64,000 nt of DNA from Streptomyces sp. ERV7 (GTDB lineage: Bacteria; Actinomycetota; Actinomycetes; Streptomycetales; Streptomycetaceae), in NCBI RefSeq assembly GCF_001653515.1, contig NZ_LYOY01000051.1, positions 764,001-828,000 on the forward strand, written 5' to 3'. Position 1 is the first letter of the stretch; the number at the start of each line of letters is the position of its first letter. The translations under genes were made by a program, and so were the position numbers. Positions 8,359 to 16,689 of the stretch are shown piece by piece. The notes under the pieces are model-generated. The model did no database searches and was not told the DNA's origin. It saw nothing but the letters and a program-made list of their open reading frames with translations.

Positions 8359-8747
8359 CCGAGGACCAGCCGTTGTGCCAGGTCGCGCAGGCGCAGCCGG
8401 GCCATGGCGAGGTTGCCCTGCTCGCGGTCGAGCCACAGGTAGAGGAAGAGGCTGCTGTCGAAGGTCGTCTCGACGAACCGCAGGAGGTGGTAGCCGGTGC
8501 GGGCGGTGACGAGCACGTCCTCGACCGGCAGGGGCCCGTCGGGGTCCACCTCGTCCGCGACGAAGGCGGGGTGTTCGGCCGCCGTCCGGGCGAATTCGGC
8601 GGCCTCCGCGGCCGTCGTCTCGTGGTCGCCGCAGGGTGAGTCGCCGATGGTCCCCAGGGCCAGCCCGCTGGTCCAGTCGACCACGGCGGCGCCGCGCACA
8701 CCGGGTAACCCCATGGTTTCCAGCAGACACTCGTCGATGCCAAGCAC
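8355..8747 (-). CDS. Roadblock/LC7 domain protein (first gene of module)
   Basis: 130 residues from a GTG at 8747 with AGGAAG about 7 bp upstream. It shows VRGAAVVDWTSGLALGTIGD, then VLVTARTGYHLLRFVETTFDSSLFLYLWLDREQGNLAMARLRLRDLAQ, the same order of elements as the protein at 6687, with a longer acidic middle loop (residues 45-75). It is the first gene of the four-gene leftward module and overlaps the PATAN gene by 4 bp. Roadblock proteins usually act as regulators or scaffolds for Ras-like GTPases; none is present here. Confidence 0.85.
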   Translation of the reverse strand: MLGIDECLLETMGLPGVRGAAVVDWTSGLALGTIGDSPCGDHETTAAEAAEFARTAAEHPAFVADEVDPDGPLPVEDVLVTARTGYHLLRFVETTFDSSLFLYLWLDREQGNLAMARLRLRDLAQRLVLG

Positions 8748-8974
8748 GCCCCGACTTCCTCCCCTGGCGTCGCCGTGGACGGGCGCCGCGCGTGGTGCCC
8801 GGCGCGGCTTGAGGTGACGAGAGGTTACGCAGCGTGTCGCCCACCAGGGGAAGTTATGGCATTTTCCAGCGGAACATGCACGGGGTTGGCTAGGGTGCCC
8901 GCCGCCCGGGAAACCGGGGATGCCCTGACGCCGGGAGCGCGGTGGCCCCGAAGCCGGTCCCTGCGGCCCGACCT

Positions 8975-9388
8975 TCAGTCGGGCGCCACCTCCGAGATCA
9001 GTGCCCGGACGCGGGTCTCGATCGCGTCGCGGATGGGGCGTACCGCCGCGACGCCCTGGCCGGCCGGATCGTCGAGCTGCCAGTCGAGGTACCGCTTGCC
9101 GGGAAAGACGGGACACACGTCGCCGCACCCCATGGTGATCACGACATCGGACGCCTGGACGGCCTCGGTCGTCAGCACCTTGGGGGTCTGGGCGGAGAGG
9201 TCGATGCCCCGCTCGCTCATCGCCTCGACCACGGCCGGGTTGACGGTGTCGGCGGGGGCGGAGCCGGCGGAGCGGACCTCGATGCGGTCGCCCGCGAGGT
9301 GGGTGAGGAAGGCGGCGGCCATCTGGGAACGGCCGGCGTTGTGGACGCAGACGAACAGCACCGATGGGCGCGCGGCGGATGTGCTCAT
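8975..9388 (-). CDS. arsC: Arsenate reductase, thioredoxin/LMW-phosphatase type
   Basis: 137 residues. The P-loop CVHNAGR (Cys14 to Arg20, CX5R) starts the low-molecular-weight phosphatase fold. The second and third redox cysteines, Cys88 and Cys92, sit in MGCGDVCPVFPGKRYLDW, and RPIRDAIETRV closes the domain. This is the enzyme class that reduces arsenate to arsenite through a three-cysteine relay, with thioredoxin or mycothiol/mycoredoxin as donor in actinobacteria. It is the last gene of the arsR-aquaporin-arsC transcription unit, 25 bp after the aquaporin gene. The arsenite made would leave through the channel. Confidence 0.92.
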   Translation of the reverse strand: MSTSAARPSVLFVCVHNAGRSQMAAAFLTHLAGDRIEVRSAGSAPADTVNPAVVEAMSERGIDLSAQTPKVLTTEAVQASDVVITMGCGDVCPVFPGKRYLDWQLDDPAGQGVAAVRPIRDAIETRVRALISEVAPD

Positions 9389-9413
9389 GGCGGGGGTCCT
9401 TCTCGAAGGTGGT

Positions 9414-10148
9414 TCAGGAGGAGGCGAGTTCGGGTTCGCCGTGCGTGAGGGGTTCGCGGCGGGCCCGGGCGGAATCCGGGCCGTACACCGCTGCCACGAC
9501 GCCGAGGCCGAGCACGGCGCCCAGCAACTGGGCGGCGATGAACGGGGTGACGGAGGCCGGCGCGATCCCGGCGAAGGTGTCGGTGAAGGTTCGGCCGACA
9601 GTCACCGCGGGGTTCGCGAACGACGTGGAGGAGGTGAACCAGTAGGCGGCACCGATGTAGCAGGCCACCGCGACCGGAGCCAGGGCCGCCCGCCGGATGC
9701 GCTCCAGGCCGAAGACCAGGGCGACGAGACCGGCGGTCGCCACGATCTCCCCGAGCCACAGATGGCCGGCCGACCGGTCGTGGGTGGAGAACTTCACCAG
9801 CGGTTGGGCGAACATCGCATCCGCCAGCACGGCGCCGCCGATGGCCCCGGCGATCTGGGCGGGGATGTACGCGGCGACGTCCCGCAGGGTCGGGCCGTCC
9901 GGGGAGCGGCGGCCGGTGAACCAGGCGGCCAGCGTCACGGCGGGGTTGAAGTGTGCGCCGGAGACCGGCCCGAACAGGGCGATCAGCACGCCCAGGCCGA
10001 AGACGGTGGCGAGGGAGTTGGCGAGCAGTTGTACGCCGATGTCGTGCGACAGCTCGGTGGCCTGGATGCCGGAACCGACCACCACCGCGACCAGCAGCCC
10101 GGTCCCGATCGCCTCGGCCGCGGCGCGGCGGCCGAGCGGCGCGCTCAC
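9414..10148 (-). CDS. Aquaglyceroporin (MIP family), likely arsenite channel
   Basis: 244 residues from a GTG that overlaps the stop of arsR by 3 bp (GTGA). Two NPA pore motifs are present, in HFNPAVT and FANPAVT, with six membrane segments and two re-entrant half-helices. It lies between arsR and arsC, where most operons carry an ArsB or Acr3 pump. In Sinorhizobium meliloti the aquaporin AqpS in this position lets arsenite leave the cell down its gradient after arsenate reduction. The same job is likely here but rests on context. Confidence 0.87.
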   Translation of the reverse strand: MSAPLGRRAAAEAIGTGLLVAVVVGSGIQATELSHDIGVQLLANSLATVFGLGVLIALFGPVSGAHFNPAVTLAAWFTGRRSPDGPTLRDVAAYIPAQIAGAIGGAVLADAMFAQPLVKFSTHDRSAGHLWLGEIVATAGLVALVFGLERIRRAALAPVAVACYIGAAYWFTSSTSFANPAVTVGRTFTDTFAGIAPASVTPFIAAQLLGAVLGLGVVAAVYGPDSARARREPLTHGEPELASS

Positions 10149-10519
10149 GCGCCGGCCCCGGCGGGCTGCGAGGCGTTCAGGAACGCGGCGAGCCTGTCCA
10201 GGACGCCGGGCAGCACCCAGTAGTAGACCCAGGTCCCGCGGCGCTCGCAGTCGATGAGTCCGGCCTGGCGCAGCAGCTTGAGGTGGTGGGAGATCGTGGG
10301 CTGGGACAGGTCGAAGGCCGGGGTCAGCTCGCACACGCAGACCTCGCCGCCGTCCCCGCGTGAGGCGATCATCGACATCAGGCGCAGCCGGACCGGGTCG
10401 CCCAGCGCCTTGAACACCTTCGCCAGCTCCGCCGCCTGGTCCTCGTCCAGCGGCGCGGCGGACAGCCCGGGGCAGCAGGCGGCGTCCTGGCCGATCACCG
10501 CAAGCTCTTGTTTCGACAT
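10145..10519 (-). CDS. arsR: ArsR family arsenite-responsive repressor
   Basis: 124-residue winged-helix repressor. The DNA-reading helix is LSQPTISHHLKLLRQAGL (residues 71-88). There are two candidate metal sites: vicinal Cys15-Cys16 in DAACCPG near the N-terminus, and Cys61/Cys63 in EVCVCEL before the recognition helix. Corynebacterium glutamicum ArsR uses an N-terminal CC pair with a later cysteine; the E. coli type uses CVC in the DNA-binding helix. This protein has both. It heads the operon with the aquaporin and arsC and is divergent from arsM, so it probably controls both directions from the 105-bp gap. Confidence 0.92.
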   Translation of the reverse strand: MSKQELAVIGQDAACCPGLSAAPLDEDQAAELAKVFKALGDPVRLRLMSMIASRGDGGEVCVCELTPAFDLSQPTISHHLKLLRQAGLIDCERRGTWVYYWVLPGVLDRLAAFLNASQPAGAGA

Positions 10520-10624
10520 GCCTCTATGTTGACGTTTTTCGATTCAAGGCGCAAGCTTGCATCAACGAACATCAATACAGGCTGGTCCCGGGCCGCTATT
10601 AGGCCCCTCACCTGGGAGTGAGTC
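10520..10624. promoter_or_regulatory. Divergent arsR/arsM control region
   Basis: This 105-bp gap separates the starts of arsR and arsM. It contains a perfect 10-bp palindrome GCAAGCTTGC at 10551-10560, followed by two ATCAA repeats one helical turn apart (10561-10565 and 10571-10575). These AT-richer repeats in a GC-rich background are the best candidates for the ArsR operator. The exact site is inferred. Confidence 0.5.
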
Positions 10625-11524
10625 ATGAGCGATCCGTCCATCGACCTGCGGGAAACCGTCCGTCAGCGGTACGCGGCGGCGGCCACGCAGGTAACCCAAG
10701 GCGGCACCGCCTGTTGCGGGCCGCAGCCGGTCGAGGTCGACGAGAACTTCGGCTCGACGCTGTACGCGGCCGACGAGCGGGACGTGCTGCCCGCGCAGGC
10801 CGTCGCCGCCTCCCTCGGCTGCGGCAACCCCACGGCCGTCGCCGGGCTGCGTGAGGGCGAGCGGGTGCTCGACCTCGGCTCCGGCGGAGGGATCGACGTG
10901 CTGCTGTCCGCCCGCCGCGTCGGCCCGACGGGCAAGGCGTACGGCCTGGACATGACCGACGAGATGCTCGCTCTGGCCCTCGCCAACGCGACGAAGGCGG
11001 GCGCGCGGAACGTCGAGTTCCTCAAGGGCGCCATCGAGGCGATCCCGCTCCCCGCCGCCACCATCGACGTCGTGATCTCGAATTGCGTGATCAACCTGTC
11101 CGTCGACAAGCCCGCCGTCTTCGCCGAGACCTTCCGCGTCCTCAAGCCCGGCGGCCGTGTCGGCGTCTTCGATGTCGTCGCCGATGACACCCTCACCGTC
11201 GAACAGCGGGCCGAGCGCGGTGACTACGTCGGCTGCATCGCGGGAGCGCTGTCCTTCGCCGAGTACCGCGCGGGTCTGGAGGCCGCGGGCTTCACGGCCA
11301 TCGAGATCACACCGACCCACGCGGTCGCCGACGGCATGCATTCCGCCGTCATCCGCGCCGCCAAGCCCGCCACCGCCGTGGAGATGCCCGCGGTGGAGAT
11401 GCCCGCGGTGGAGGACTCCTGCTGCGGCGTGACGGCCTGCTGCACCCCGGCCGAGCGGACGACCGACCCGGCGGTCACCGCCGATTCGGCCAAGAGTGCC
11501 GCCGGATGTGCCTGCCAGGGCTGA
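10625..11524 (+). CDS. arsM: Arsenite methyltransferase
   Basis: 299 residues. The AdoMet motif VLDLGSGGGIDVLLSARRVG (residues 81-100) is followed by YGLDMTDEMLALA and by SNCVINLSVDKPAVFAETFRVLKPGGRVGVFDVV, typical of ArsM. The conserved arsenic-binding cysteines are in SLGCGNP, SNCVINL and GCIAG, and an N-terminal ACCG pair is also present. ArsM methylates As(III) stepwise to volatile or less retained forms. The C-terminal 50 residues add a cysteine-rich tail (DSCCGVTACCTP, GCACQG), preceded by a duplicated VEMPA unit encoded by a 15-bp tandem repeat. It is divergent from arsR. Confidence 0.93.
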   Translation: MSDPSIDLRETVRQRYAAAATQVTQGGTACCGPQPVEVDENFGSTLYAADERDVLPAQAVAASLGCGNPTAVAGLREGERVLDLGSGGGIDVLLSARRVGPTGKAYGLDMTDEMLALALANATKAGARNVEFLKGAIEAIPLPAATIDVVISNCVINLSVDKPAVFAETFRVLKPGGRVGVFDVVADDTLTVEQRAERGDYVGCIAGALSFAEYRAGLEAAGFTAIEITPTHAVADGMHSAVIRAAKPATAVEMPAVEMPAVEDSCCGVTACCTPAERTTDPAVTADSAKSAAGCACQG

Positions 11525-11634
11525 TACGGGGCCGGCCCCGCAGAACCCGAGGTATCGCCCCGACCTCGCGCAGGGCCTTCGGCGCGCGCCTCAGCATGGT
11601 GGCCACGGGCGAACTCGGTCCGTGGCCCGCCATG

Positions 11635-12729
11635 TCACCGTGCCCGGCACACCTGCGGCGCGCTCTCCTTGAGACCGAGCAGCCGGTAGTAGTTCTCCCC
11701 GAGGGCGATGTCACGGAAGGCCCGGTCGTCCAGTGCCTTGTTGATGCGGCTGGTGACCTCCAGTTCCTGCGCGTAGACGTCGTAGTCCTTGTCGCGGGAG
11801 GCGACGAAGTCGGTACCGGGAATGGCCCGGGTCGGATACCGGTCGAGGAACGCGGCGTACTTCTGCCGTACTCCCGGCTTGCTGAAGTAGTTGTCTTCCA
11901 GGACCCGCCAGCTGAGGTCCAGTGTGAGACGGGGGTGCCTGTCGAGGAGCCTCTTCATGAGGGCGATGTGCCGGTCGGGATCCATGGTGGTGAGTTCCTT
12001 GGAAAGACCCATGTGCGCCCACACGATTTTGTTCCCCGGATACTGGCTCAGGGTCTGTTCCATCAAAGGGAGATACTTCATCTGATCGGCATTGTTCCCG
12101 AGGTCCGAGTGGATGGTGATGGGGATTCCGCGGTCCCGCAGCACCTTCATGAACGGCGCCCAGTTCTTGATGTTCTCGCTTGTCGCGGGTGTGTGATGAT
12201 TCGGGAACAGGGCCTGCTTGACGAGGTTCACCTCGCCCGCCCACCGGAACACCCCCGGGAACTCCCTGTCGTAGAGGGCGATGCCCGGCGGGATGGTCTC
12301 CGGGTGGTTCAGGTCCATAAACGTCATGGAGACCGCGAGTTCGGGATCCCTGGGCTTTGCCGCCAGGTAGTTCTCGGCGTTGGCGAAGTCGTTCTTCATG
12401 CTCGGCACCACGGGTGTACCGGGGCAGTTCAGATAGTAGGTGCAGGGGGAGTTCACCGGCAGCATCTGCCCGATGCCGTACATGCTCGCGTGCCGTACGC
12501 CGCTCTTGTGCAGATAGCCGGTGAGTTCCTCGAACCCGATGGACGGCCCGCCGAAGGGGCGGAAGTGCAGATGGCTGTCGACCTGCGAGGTGTAGGGCTC
12601 TTTTACTCGGTCGAAACACGCCATCCCGGCCACCGCCGACCCGGCGCCCGCCGGGGAGGCGGCGATGGCCAGCGCGGTCAGTGCCGCACCGGCCAGACCG
12701 AGGCGCCTGCTGAGACGGAACATGCCCAT
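11635..12729 (-). CDS. Exported amidohydrolase-family metal hydrolase
   Basis: 364 residues from the ATG at 12729, with GGAGG 5 bp upstream. The N-terminus MGMFRLSRRLGLAGAALTALAIAASPAGA is an export signal whose SRRLGLAG resembles a weak twin-arginine motif. The mature part has the amidohydrolase-2 barrel pattern: DSHLHFRPFG (metal HxH), ITIHSDLGNNAD, KIVWAHMGLSKE and late PGTDFVASRD. These would bind one or two divalent metals. Relatives include decarboxylases and lactonases; the substrate cannot be told. No partner gene is close, and the 3' end faces arsM across 110 bp. Confidence 0.75.
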   Translation of the reverse strand: MGMFRLSRRLGLAGAALTALAIAASPAGAGSAVAGMACFDRVKEPYTSQVDSHLHFRPFGGPSIGFEELTGYLHKSGVRHASMYGIGQMLPVNSPCTYYLNCPGTPVVPSMKNDFANAENYLAAKPRDPELAVSMTFMDLNHPETIPPGIALYDREFPGVFRWAGEVNLVKQALFPNHHTPATSENIKNWAPFMKVLRDRGIPITIHSDLGNNADQMKYLPLMEQTLSQYPGNKIVWAHMGLSKELTTMDPDRHIALMKRLLDRHPRLTLDLSWRVLEDNYFSKPGVRQKYAAFLDRYPTRAIPGTDFVASRDKDYDVYAQELEVTSRINKALDDRAFRDIALGENYYRLLGLKESAPQVCRAR

Positions 12730-13082
12730 GATGACCTCCGGTTGACAAGGTCGTACGTCGCGACCTGGGAGCATGGCGGCCAATTCAGGCGGCCGCATGT
12801 GCCTACGGAATGTGCCCAGGGAGTAGCGATCGCAGCCTTGCCATAAGTGCCGGGCGGTGGGGCGAAGTTGTTCGAGATGTCACCCGGACACCAGTGTGTT
12901 TCGGCCGGAAATTCAGAAGAGCGGCCTGATCGGCCTTGCCGGTGCCCTTCTCCGCCAAGATCTAGTGGCCGATATGTCACCCGAGGGGCTGATCGGACTG
13001 GCGGTTGCCGTATACGGCCTGACAGAGTGCGCGGCAGAGCGACACCCCGAAAGTCATCGAGAGAGAAGGAGGAGGGTAAGCC
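12730..13082. other. 353-bp region without a convincing gene
   Basis: It holds the promoter side of the amidohydrolase gene and the leader of the secreted protein at 13083. An open plus-strand frame between about 12905 and 13040 reads hydrophobic peptides with two similar units, both beginning GLIGLA, but it has no start signal or recognised family. It may be a gene remnant. Confidence 0.35.
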
Positions 13083-13433
13083 ATGAAGGCAGCCCGCCTA
13101 TTGGCTTCGATCGGCATTGCCACCCTGTCCGTGACCGGTCTCACGCTCACTGCTGCGGCCCCCGCGAACGCCACACCGCACACCACGTGCCTGATCGGAA
13201 AAGGTGGATCCTTCACCACGGTCGGCATTCAGTGCAATCGGCAACTTCCCTCTGACAGGGCCACCGTGATCACCTTTCAGGACGGCTCCAGCCGCGAGAC
13301 CTGGTGGTGCCTGAACGATCCCCCGGTCTACTTCTTCGTCAGCCCCGCCAGTACCCTCGCCCAGCAGCTGAGGGTGGCGGAGGGAAACACCTACGTCGGC
13401 ACCCACTGCACACAACTGAGCCGGACGTCTTAG
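13083..13433 (+). CDS. Small secreted protein, unknown function
   Basis: 116 residues with GAAGGAGGAG just upstream of the ATG. Residues 1-31 (MKAARLLASIGIATLSVTGL through APANA) are a Sec signal peptide with an AxA cleavage site. The mature 85 residues hold four cysteines (TTCLIG, IQCNRQ, WWCLND, THCTQL), enough for two disulfides, and many Thr, Ser and aromatic residues. No catalytic motif is visible. It stands alone and is not recognised as a named family. Confidence 0.7.
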   Translation: MKAARLLASIGIATLSVTGLTLTAAAPANATPHTTCLIGKGGSFTTVGIQCNRQLPSDRATVITFQDGSSRETWWCLNDPPVYFFVSPASTLAQQLRVAEGNTYVGTHCTQLSRTS

Positions 13434-13666
13434 AAATCAGCCCCCGGTCCCCGGCTGTACGCCGCTGACCGGTGCGGGCGAACTCAGCGAGTGTTCGGCG
13501 CCGCCTGGGCCTGAGCCGCACCCGGGCGGAACTCGCGGCCGCCGCTCTTCCAGGGCGTGAACCCTCCGCTTTTGCGTCGAACTCGCCCATCGGGCACGCA
13601 CTCATGGCATGGTCACCACTCCGGACGCCGAACAAACAGCCCAGGCGCCGAACAAGGAGATCCCCC

Positions 13667-14182
13667 ATGACCGCCCTGCCCGACACGCTGAACCAGCGGC
13701 CCCGATCCGCCGCCTTACGCAACACCCGCCGCCTGCGCGCCGCCCTGCTGACGGTTCCGCTGGCCGTCGCCGGCGTCCTCGGCGCCGCCGCTCCCGGCCG
13801 GGCAACTGCGCCCAGCCCCCCGCTCGCTTCCCTCACCTGCCAGGGCAAGGGCGTCGATCCCGCTGCCAAGATCCGGTACCGGACGGCCACCGTCGTCCAC
13901 GCGCCGCTGCGCACCATCTGGAACCTGCAGACCGACGTGGAGCGCTGGCCCCTGTGGCAGCCGCCCGTCACCAGTGTGAAACGCCTGGACGCGGGTCCCC
14001 TGCGGCAGCGATCGGCGTTCCGGTGGACCACCCCGGTGCAAGCCAGTTCAGATGTCACCCGATCGTGCGGCAGACCCTACATCACGACGGTCGCGCCGGC
14101 GAGCAGGACGGCGGAGGTCTGGAGCCATGTGCTTGCGGTTTTCGGGAGGCTTCCACGCTCGACTGTGGAAGATATGAGGTAG
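13667..14182 (+). pseudogene. Secreted SRPBCC-like protein, 3' end replaced
   Basis: The ATG at 13667 follows AAGGAGA, and residues 1-45 look like a signal or anchor segment. From about residue 60 it reads TATVVHAPLRTIWNLQTDVERWPLWQPPVTSVKRLD, the start of a polyketide-cyclase/SRPBCC lipid-binding domain. After RWTTPVQ (about 14040) the match stops and the frame runs antisense into the neighbouring small membrane-protein gene. The second half of the domain is therefore missing, probably through a deletion that joined two convergent genes. Confidence 0.65.
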
Positions 14183-14292
14183 CCGGTCAGGCTGAACACG
14201 ATGATGAGTCCGACCAGGAGGATGAAGAGCAGGACGATCGAGCTGATTCCGTCGGGTCGGTCGGACGCTAAGAGGTGGCTGTGGTTGGTCAC
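14077..14292 (-). CDS. Small membrane protein, possibly truncated
   Basis: 71 residues from a GTG at 14292 with AGGA about 10 bp upstream. GISSIVLLFILLVGLIIVFSLTGYLI is a clear membrane helix, and TSAVLLAGATVVM at the C-terminus starts a second one that ends abruptly at a TAG. The abrupt end coincides with the breakpoint of the SRPBCC pseudogene, so the original protein may have been longer. Family and role are unknown. Confidence 0.45.
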   Translation of the reverse strand: MTNHSHLLASDRPDGISSIVLLFILLVGLIIVFSLTGYLISSTVERGSLPKTASTWLQTSAVLLAGATVVM

Positions 14293-14801
14293 CGCATCAT
14301 CCTGCACCGTGGGCGGTGGGAGGCTGCTTGCGGGCGCGGGGCGACGGCGGCAGCGTGGCTGGATCGATCCAGCTGGTGAAGGCAAGGGTGATAGCCACAG
14401 TCAGATCACCCGAGAAGCTCACGGCACACGACGACAGTAAGTGGCTGTTGTTGTTCCGACCTTGAGGAGTGCTGGTCGAACGGGAGTCACCTGAACTCCA
14501 GACCCGACCGGTCCTCCCCCCTCCTCCTCTCCCCGCCATCGTGACCTCCGCGTCCATCACATCGAGCGGCGGCACGACCGCGCGCACCGGGTGGACGTCA
14601 CGTTGTCGAGGTGCCCGGCCGCAGGGCGAGGCCAGAGCACCCACAGGCACGACGCCTGGCGTACCGCCACGGCCAGCGTCCTCGCCGCAGTGCGCAGCTT
14701 GTCACCCGAGAGGTGGTAGGCGAGGACGTCCGCAATGGCCAACCGGCGGCGACTGTGAAAATCGCTGTCCGATCACCGGAGCACGGTGATAGACATCCGG
14801 C
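14293..14801. other. 509-bp region without a recognisable gene
   Basis: No frame on either strand shows a family motif or a good start. The right end carries the probable promoter and operator of the gene at 14802. Confidence 0.4.
14772..14795 (+). promoter_or_regulatory. Possible operator and -10 of a leaderless promoter
   Basis: A perfect inverted repeat, ATCACCG-GAGCA-CGGTGAT (14772-14790), abuts TAGACA at 14790-14795, which stands 6 bp before the GTG at 14802. There is no ribosome binding site, as expected for leaderless mRNA. The repeat would cover the spacer of the promoter, a common place for a repressor. Confidence 0.4.
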
Positions 14802-15602
14802 GTGGAAAAGAATCTTGAGTTCCCTGACCTGTTGCGACTGATCGATGAACGGTCGAGCGCCTTCCGCGCCGTGGTCGCCGCCGCGCCCGGTCTCGACGCG
14901 CAGGTGCCCACCTGCCCCGGATGGACGCTGTTCGATCTGGTGAAGCACCTGGGTGGGGGAGACCGTTTCTGGGCCGCCATCGTCGGCGCGGGGTCTGCCG
15001 ACGCTCCCCCGGCGGAGGCCGTCGCCGCGCGCGCCGCGCTGGAAGTGCCGCAGGAGCGTGAGGCCCTGCTGGCCTGGCTGGACGCGTCGACGCAGCTACT
15101 GCTGGGCGCCCTGCGTGCGGCGGGACCGGAGAGCGGTTGCTGGACGTGGTGGCCCGCGTCGCAGTCACCGCAGACCGCCGGCGGTACCGCCCGGCACCGG
15201 GTCCAGGAGACCGCGGTGCACACTTACGACGCCCAGCTCGCCGGAGGCTCCCCGCAGCCGCTGCCGGTCGAGCTGGCACTCGACGGTGTGGAGGAGTTCC
15301 TGTTCACCGTCTGCGCCACGCCGAGTGCATGGCCGCACAAGCCCACGGCCTTCGACTTCCACGCCGCCGAGGGCCGCTCCTGGCGCCTCACCGTCGACGG
15401 CGACGGCGCACGCATCACCCGCATCCCCGCGCCCACCGCCGCGACCGGCGAAGACGCGGACGCAGCCGGCGCCTCCGTCCACGGCACGGCCAGTGAGCTG
15501 GTCCTCTACCTGTACGACCGGATCCAGGCCGACTCCTTGCACGTTGACGGAGACGCAGGGCTGCTCGACCTGCTCCGCGCCTGGGAGCCGGAGGAGAAGT
15601 AG
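14802..15602 (+). CDS. Maleylpyruvate isomerase family mycothiol-dependent enzyme
   Basis: 266 residues from GTG. The N-terminal DinB-like helical bundle has VPTCPGWTLFDLVKHLGGGDRFWAAIV (residues 35-61), the typical start, with metal-binding His in KHLGG and a later HRVQETAVHTYDAQLA (about residues 135-150). The C-terminal part (FDFHAAEGRSWRLTVDGD, ASELVLYLYDRI) is the SCP2-like domain of this group. Members use mycothiol as thiol cofactor, in maleylpyruvate isomerisation and in many uncharacterised reactions. No operon partner is present. Confidence 0.82.
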   Translation: MEKNLEFPDLLRLIDERSSAFRAVVAAAPGLDAQVPTCPGWTLFDLVKHLGGGDRFWAAIVGAGSADAPPAEAVAARAALEVPQEREALLAWLDASTQLLLGALRAAGPESGCWTWWPASQSPQTAGGTARHRVQETAVHTYDAQLAGGSPQPLPVELALDGVEEFLFTVCATPSAWPHKPTAFDFHAAEGRSWRLTVDGDGARITRIPAPTAATGEDADAAGASVHGTASELVLYLYDRIQADSLHVDGDAGLLDLLRAWEPEEK

Positions 15603-15957
15603 GACGTAGTGGGGGCGGTTGGCCGCGCCTCGAGCCGATAGGACACGACTCTTCGCCAGGTTCGTCAGTCGCGGCACCGGGCTCAAACCCGCGAGGCGGC
15701 CTCGGGGCGCCACCAGGCCGACCGTCTACCTGGACGGCAGTGCGAATTCGTCCGTCCCAGCGATCACGAGAAGCGACGCGACTGCCGTCGGCCCGATTTC
15801 GTCGAGAAGTCAGTCGATCGGGTGACTGCGGCGGCTGCCGTGCATGAGAGCAGGGCCTCTTGGTAGCTCGAAGGGTGTCGAATCCAACGTGCGGTCCAGG
15901 AGGCCCTGTCGCATTTCTACGGCAACGCGGGAGTGGGGTCCACTTCAGCCACTCTCG
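15603..15957. other. 355-bp region without a gene
   Basis: No supported coding sequence is seen. About 15837-15940 has an unusual composition and joins directly to the broken phosphotransferase gene, whose N-terminus is missing. It may be the scar of an insertion, but I do not recognise an element. Confidence 0.3.
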
Positions 15958-16645
15958 CGTGTGACTGTCTGGCTCACAGGTTCGGGAACGTTCGTCAAGG
16001 GACTGCCCTGCGACCATGAGCGGGCCGGGGAGCTGGAGGTCGAGGCGAAGGTCAGTCCCTTCCTGCCCGGCTTCGCCCCCAGGCTGATCTGGCGGGAGTC
16101 GGCGGGCGGATGGACCCTCCTCGGCTTCGAAGGGCTCACCGGGACCCCGTGGGCCGACTTCACCGCCGGCAGCGAGCACTTGGAACCGGTGGCGGCCGTG
16201 ATGCGGGAGCTGAGCACCCGGCCCTGTCCGGAAGTCGGACTGATGACCGTGTGGGGCCGGTGGGGCCCCTACTGCACCCCTGGTGATGAACCGCTCCTGG
16301 CAGGGGACAACCTCGTGCACGCCGACCCCGCGGCGACGAACTTCGTGATCGGGGGCGGGCGGGCGTGGCTGGTCGACTGGGCGTGGGCGGCCCGGGGCCC
16401 GCGTGGGTGGATACGGTCCTGTGGGGGTTCCGCCTAGTCCTGGACGGCCGGCAGACCCCAGATCAGGCCGCCGCATGGGTGGCCAGCGTTCCCGCATTCA
16501 CCCGCGCACCGCGCGACGGCGTACGCCTCCTCGCGCAGGCCGAGGCGCGGTCGTGGCAGGACTGGAAGGACTACGGAACGGCCTCGGGCTGGAACGTGCG
16601 GTGGCCGCGACCCGGGCATGGGCCGACTTCTGGACGACCCGCTAG
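15958..16645 (+). pseudogene. Phosphotransferase (APH-like) remnant with two frameshifts
   Basis: The first frame reads GTFVKGLPCDHERAGELEVEAKVSPFLPGF and WTLLGFEGLTG, then LLAGDNLVHADPAATNFVI (catalytic HxDxxxxN loop) and AWLVDWAWAARGP. Near 16400 the frame shifts to WVDTVLWGFRLVLDGRQTPD. Near 16590 it shifts again to GLERAVAATRAWADFWTTR and a stop at 16645. The N-terminal nucleotide-binding lobe is also missing. The intact family phosphorylates small molecules such as aminoglycosides; this copy is dead. Confidence 0.75.
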
Positions 16646-16689
16646 CGGGAGAGTCGGGCGAAGGCTCCCGCCCAAGAGCCGCGGCCCAC

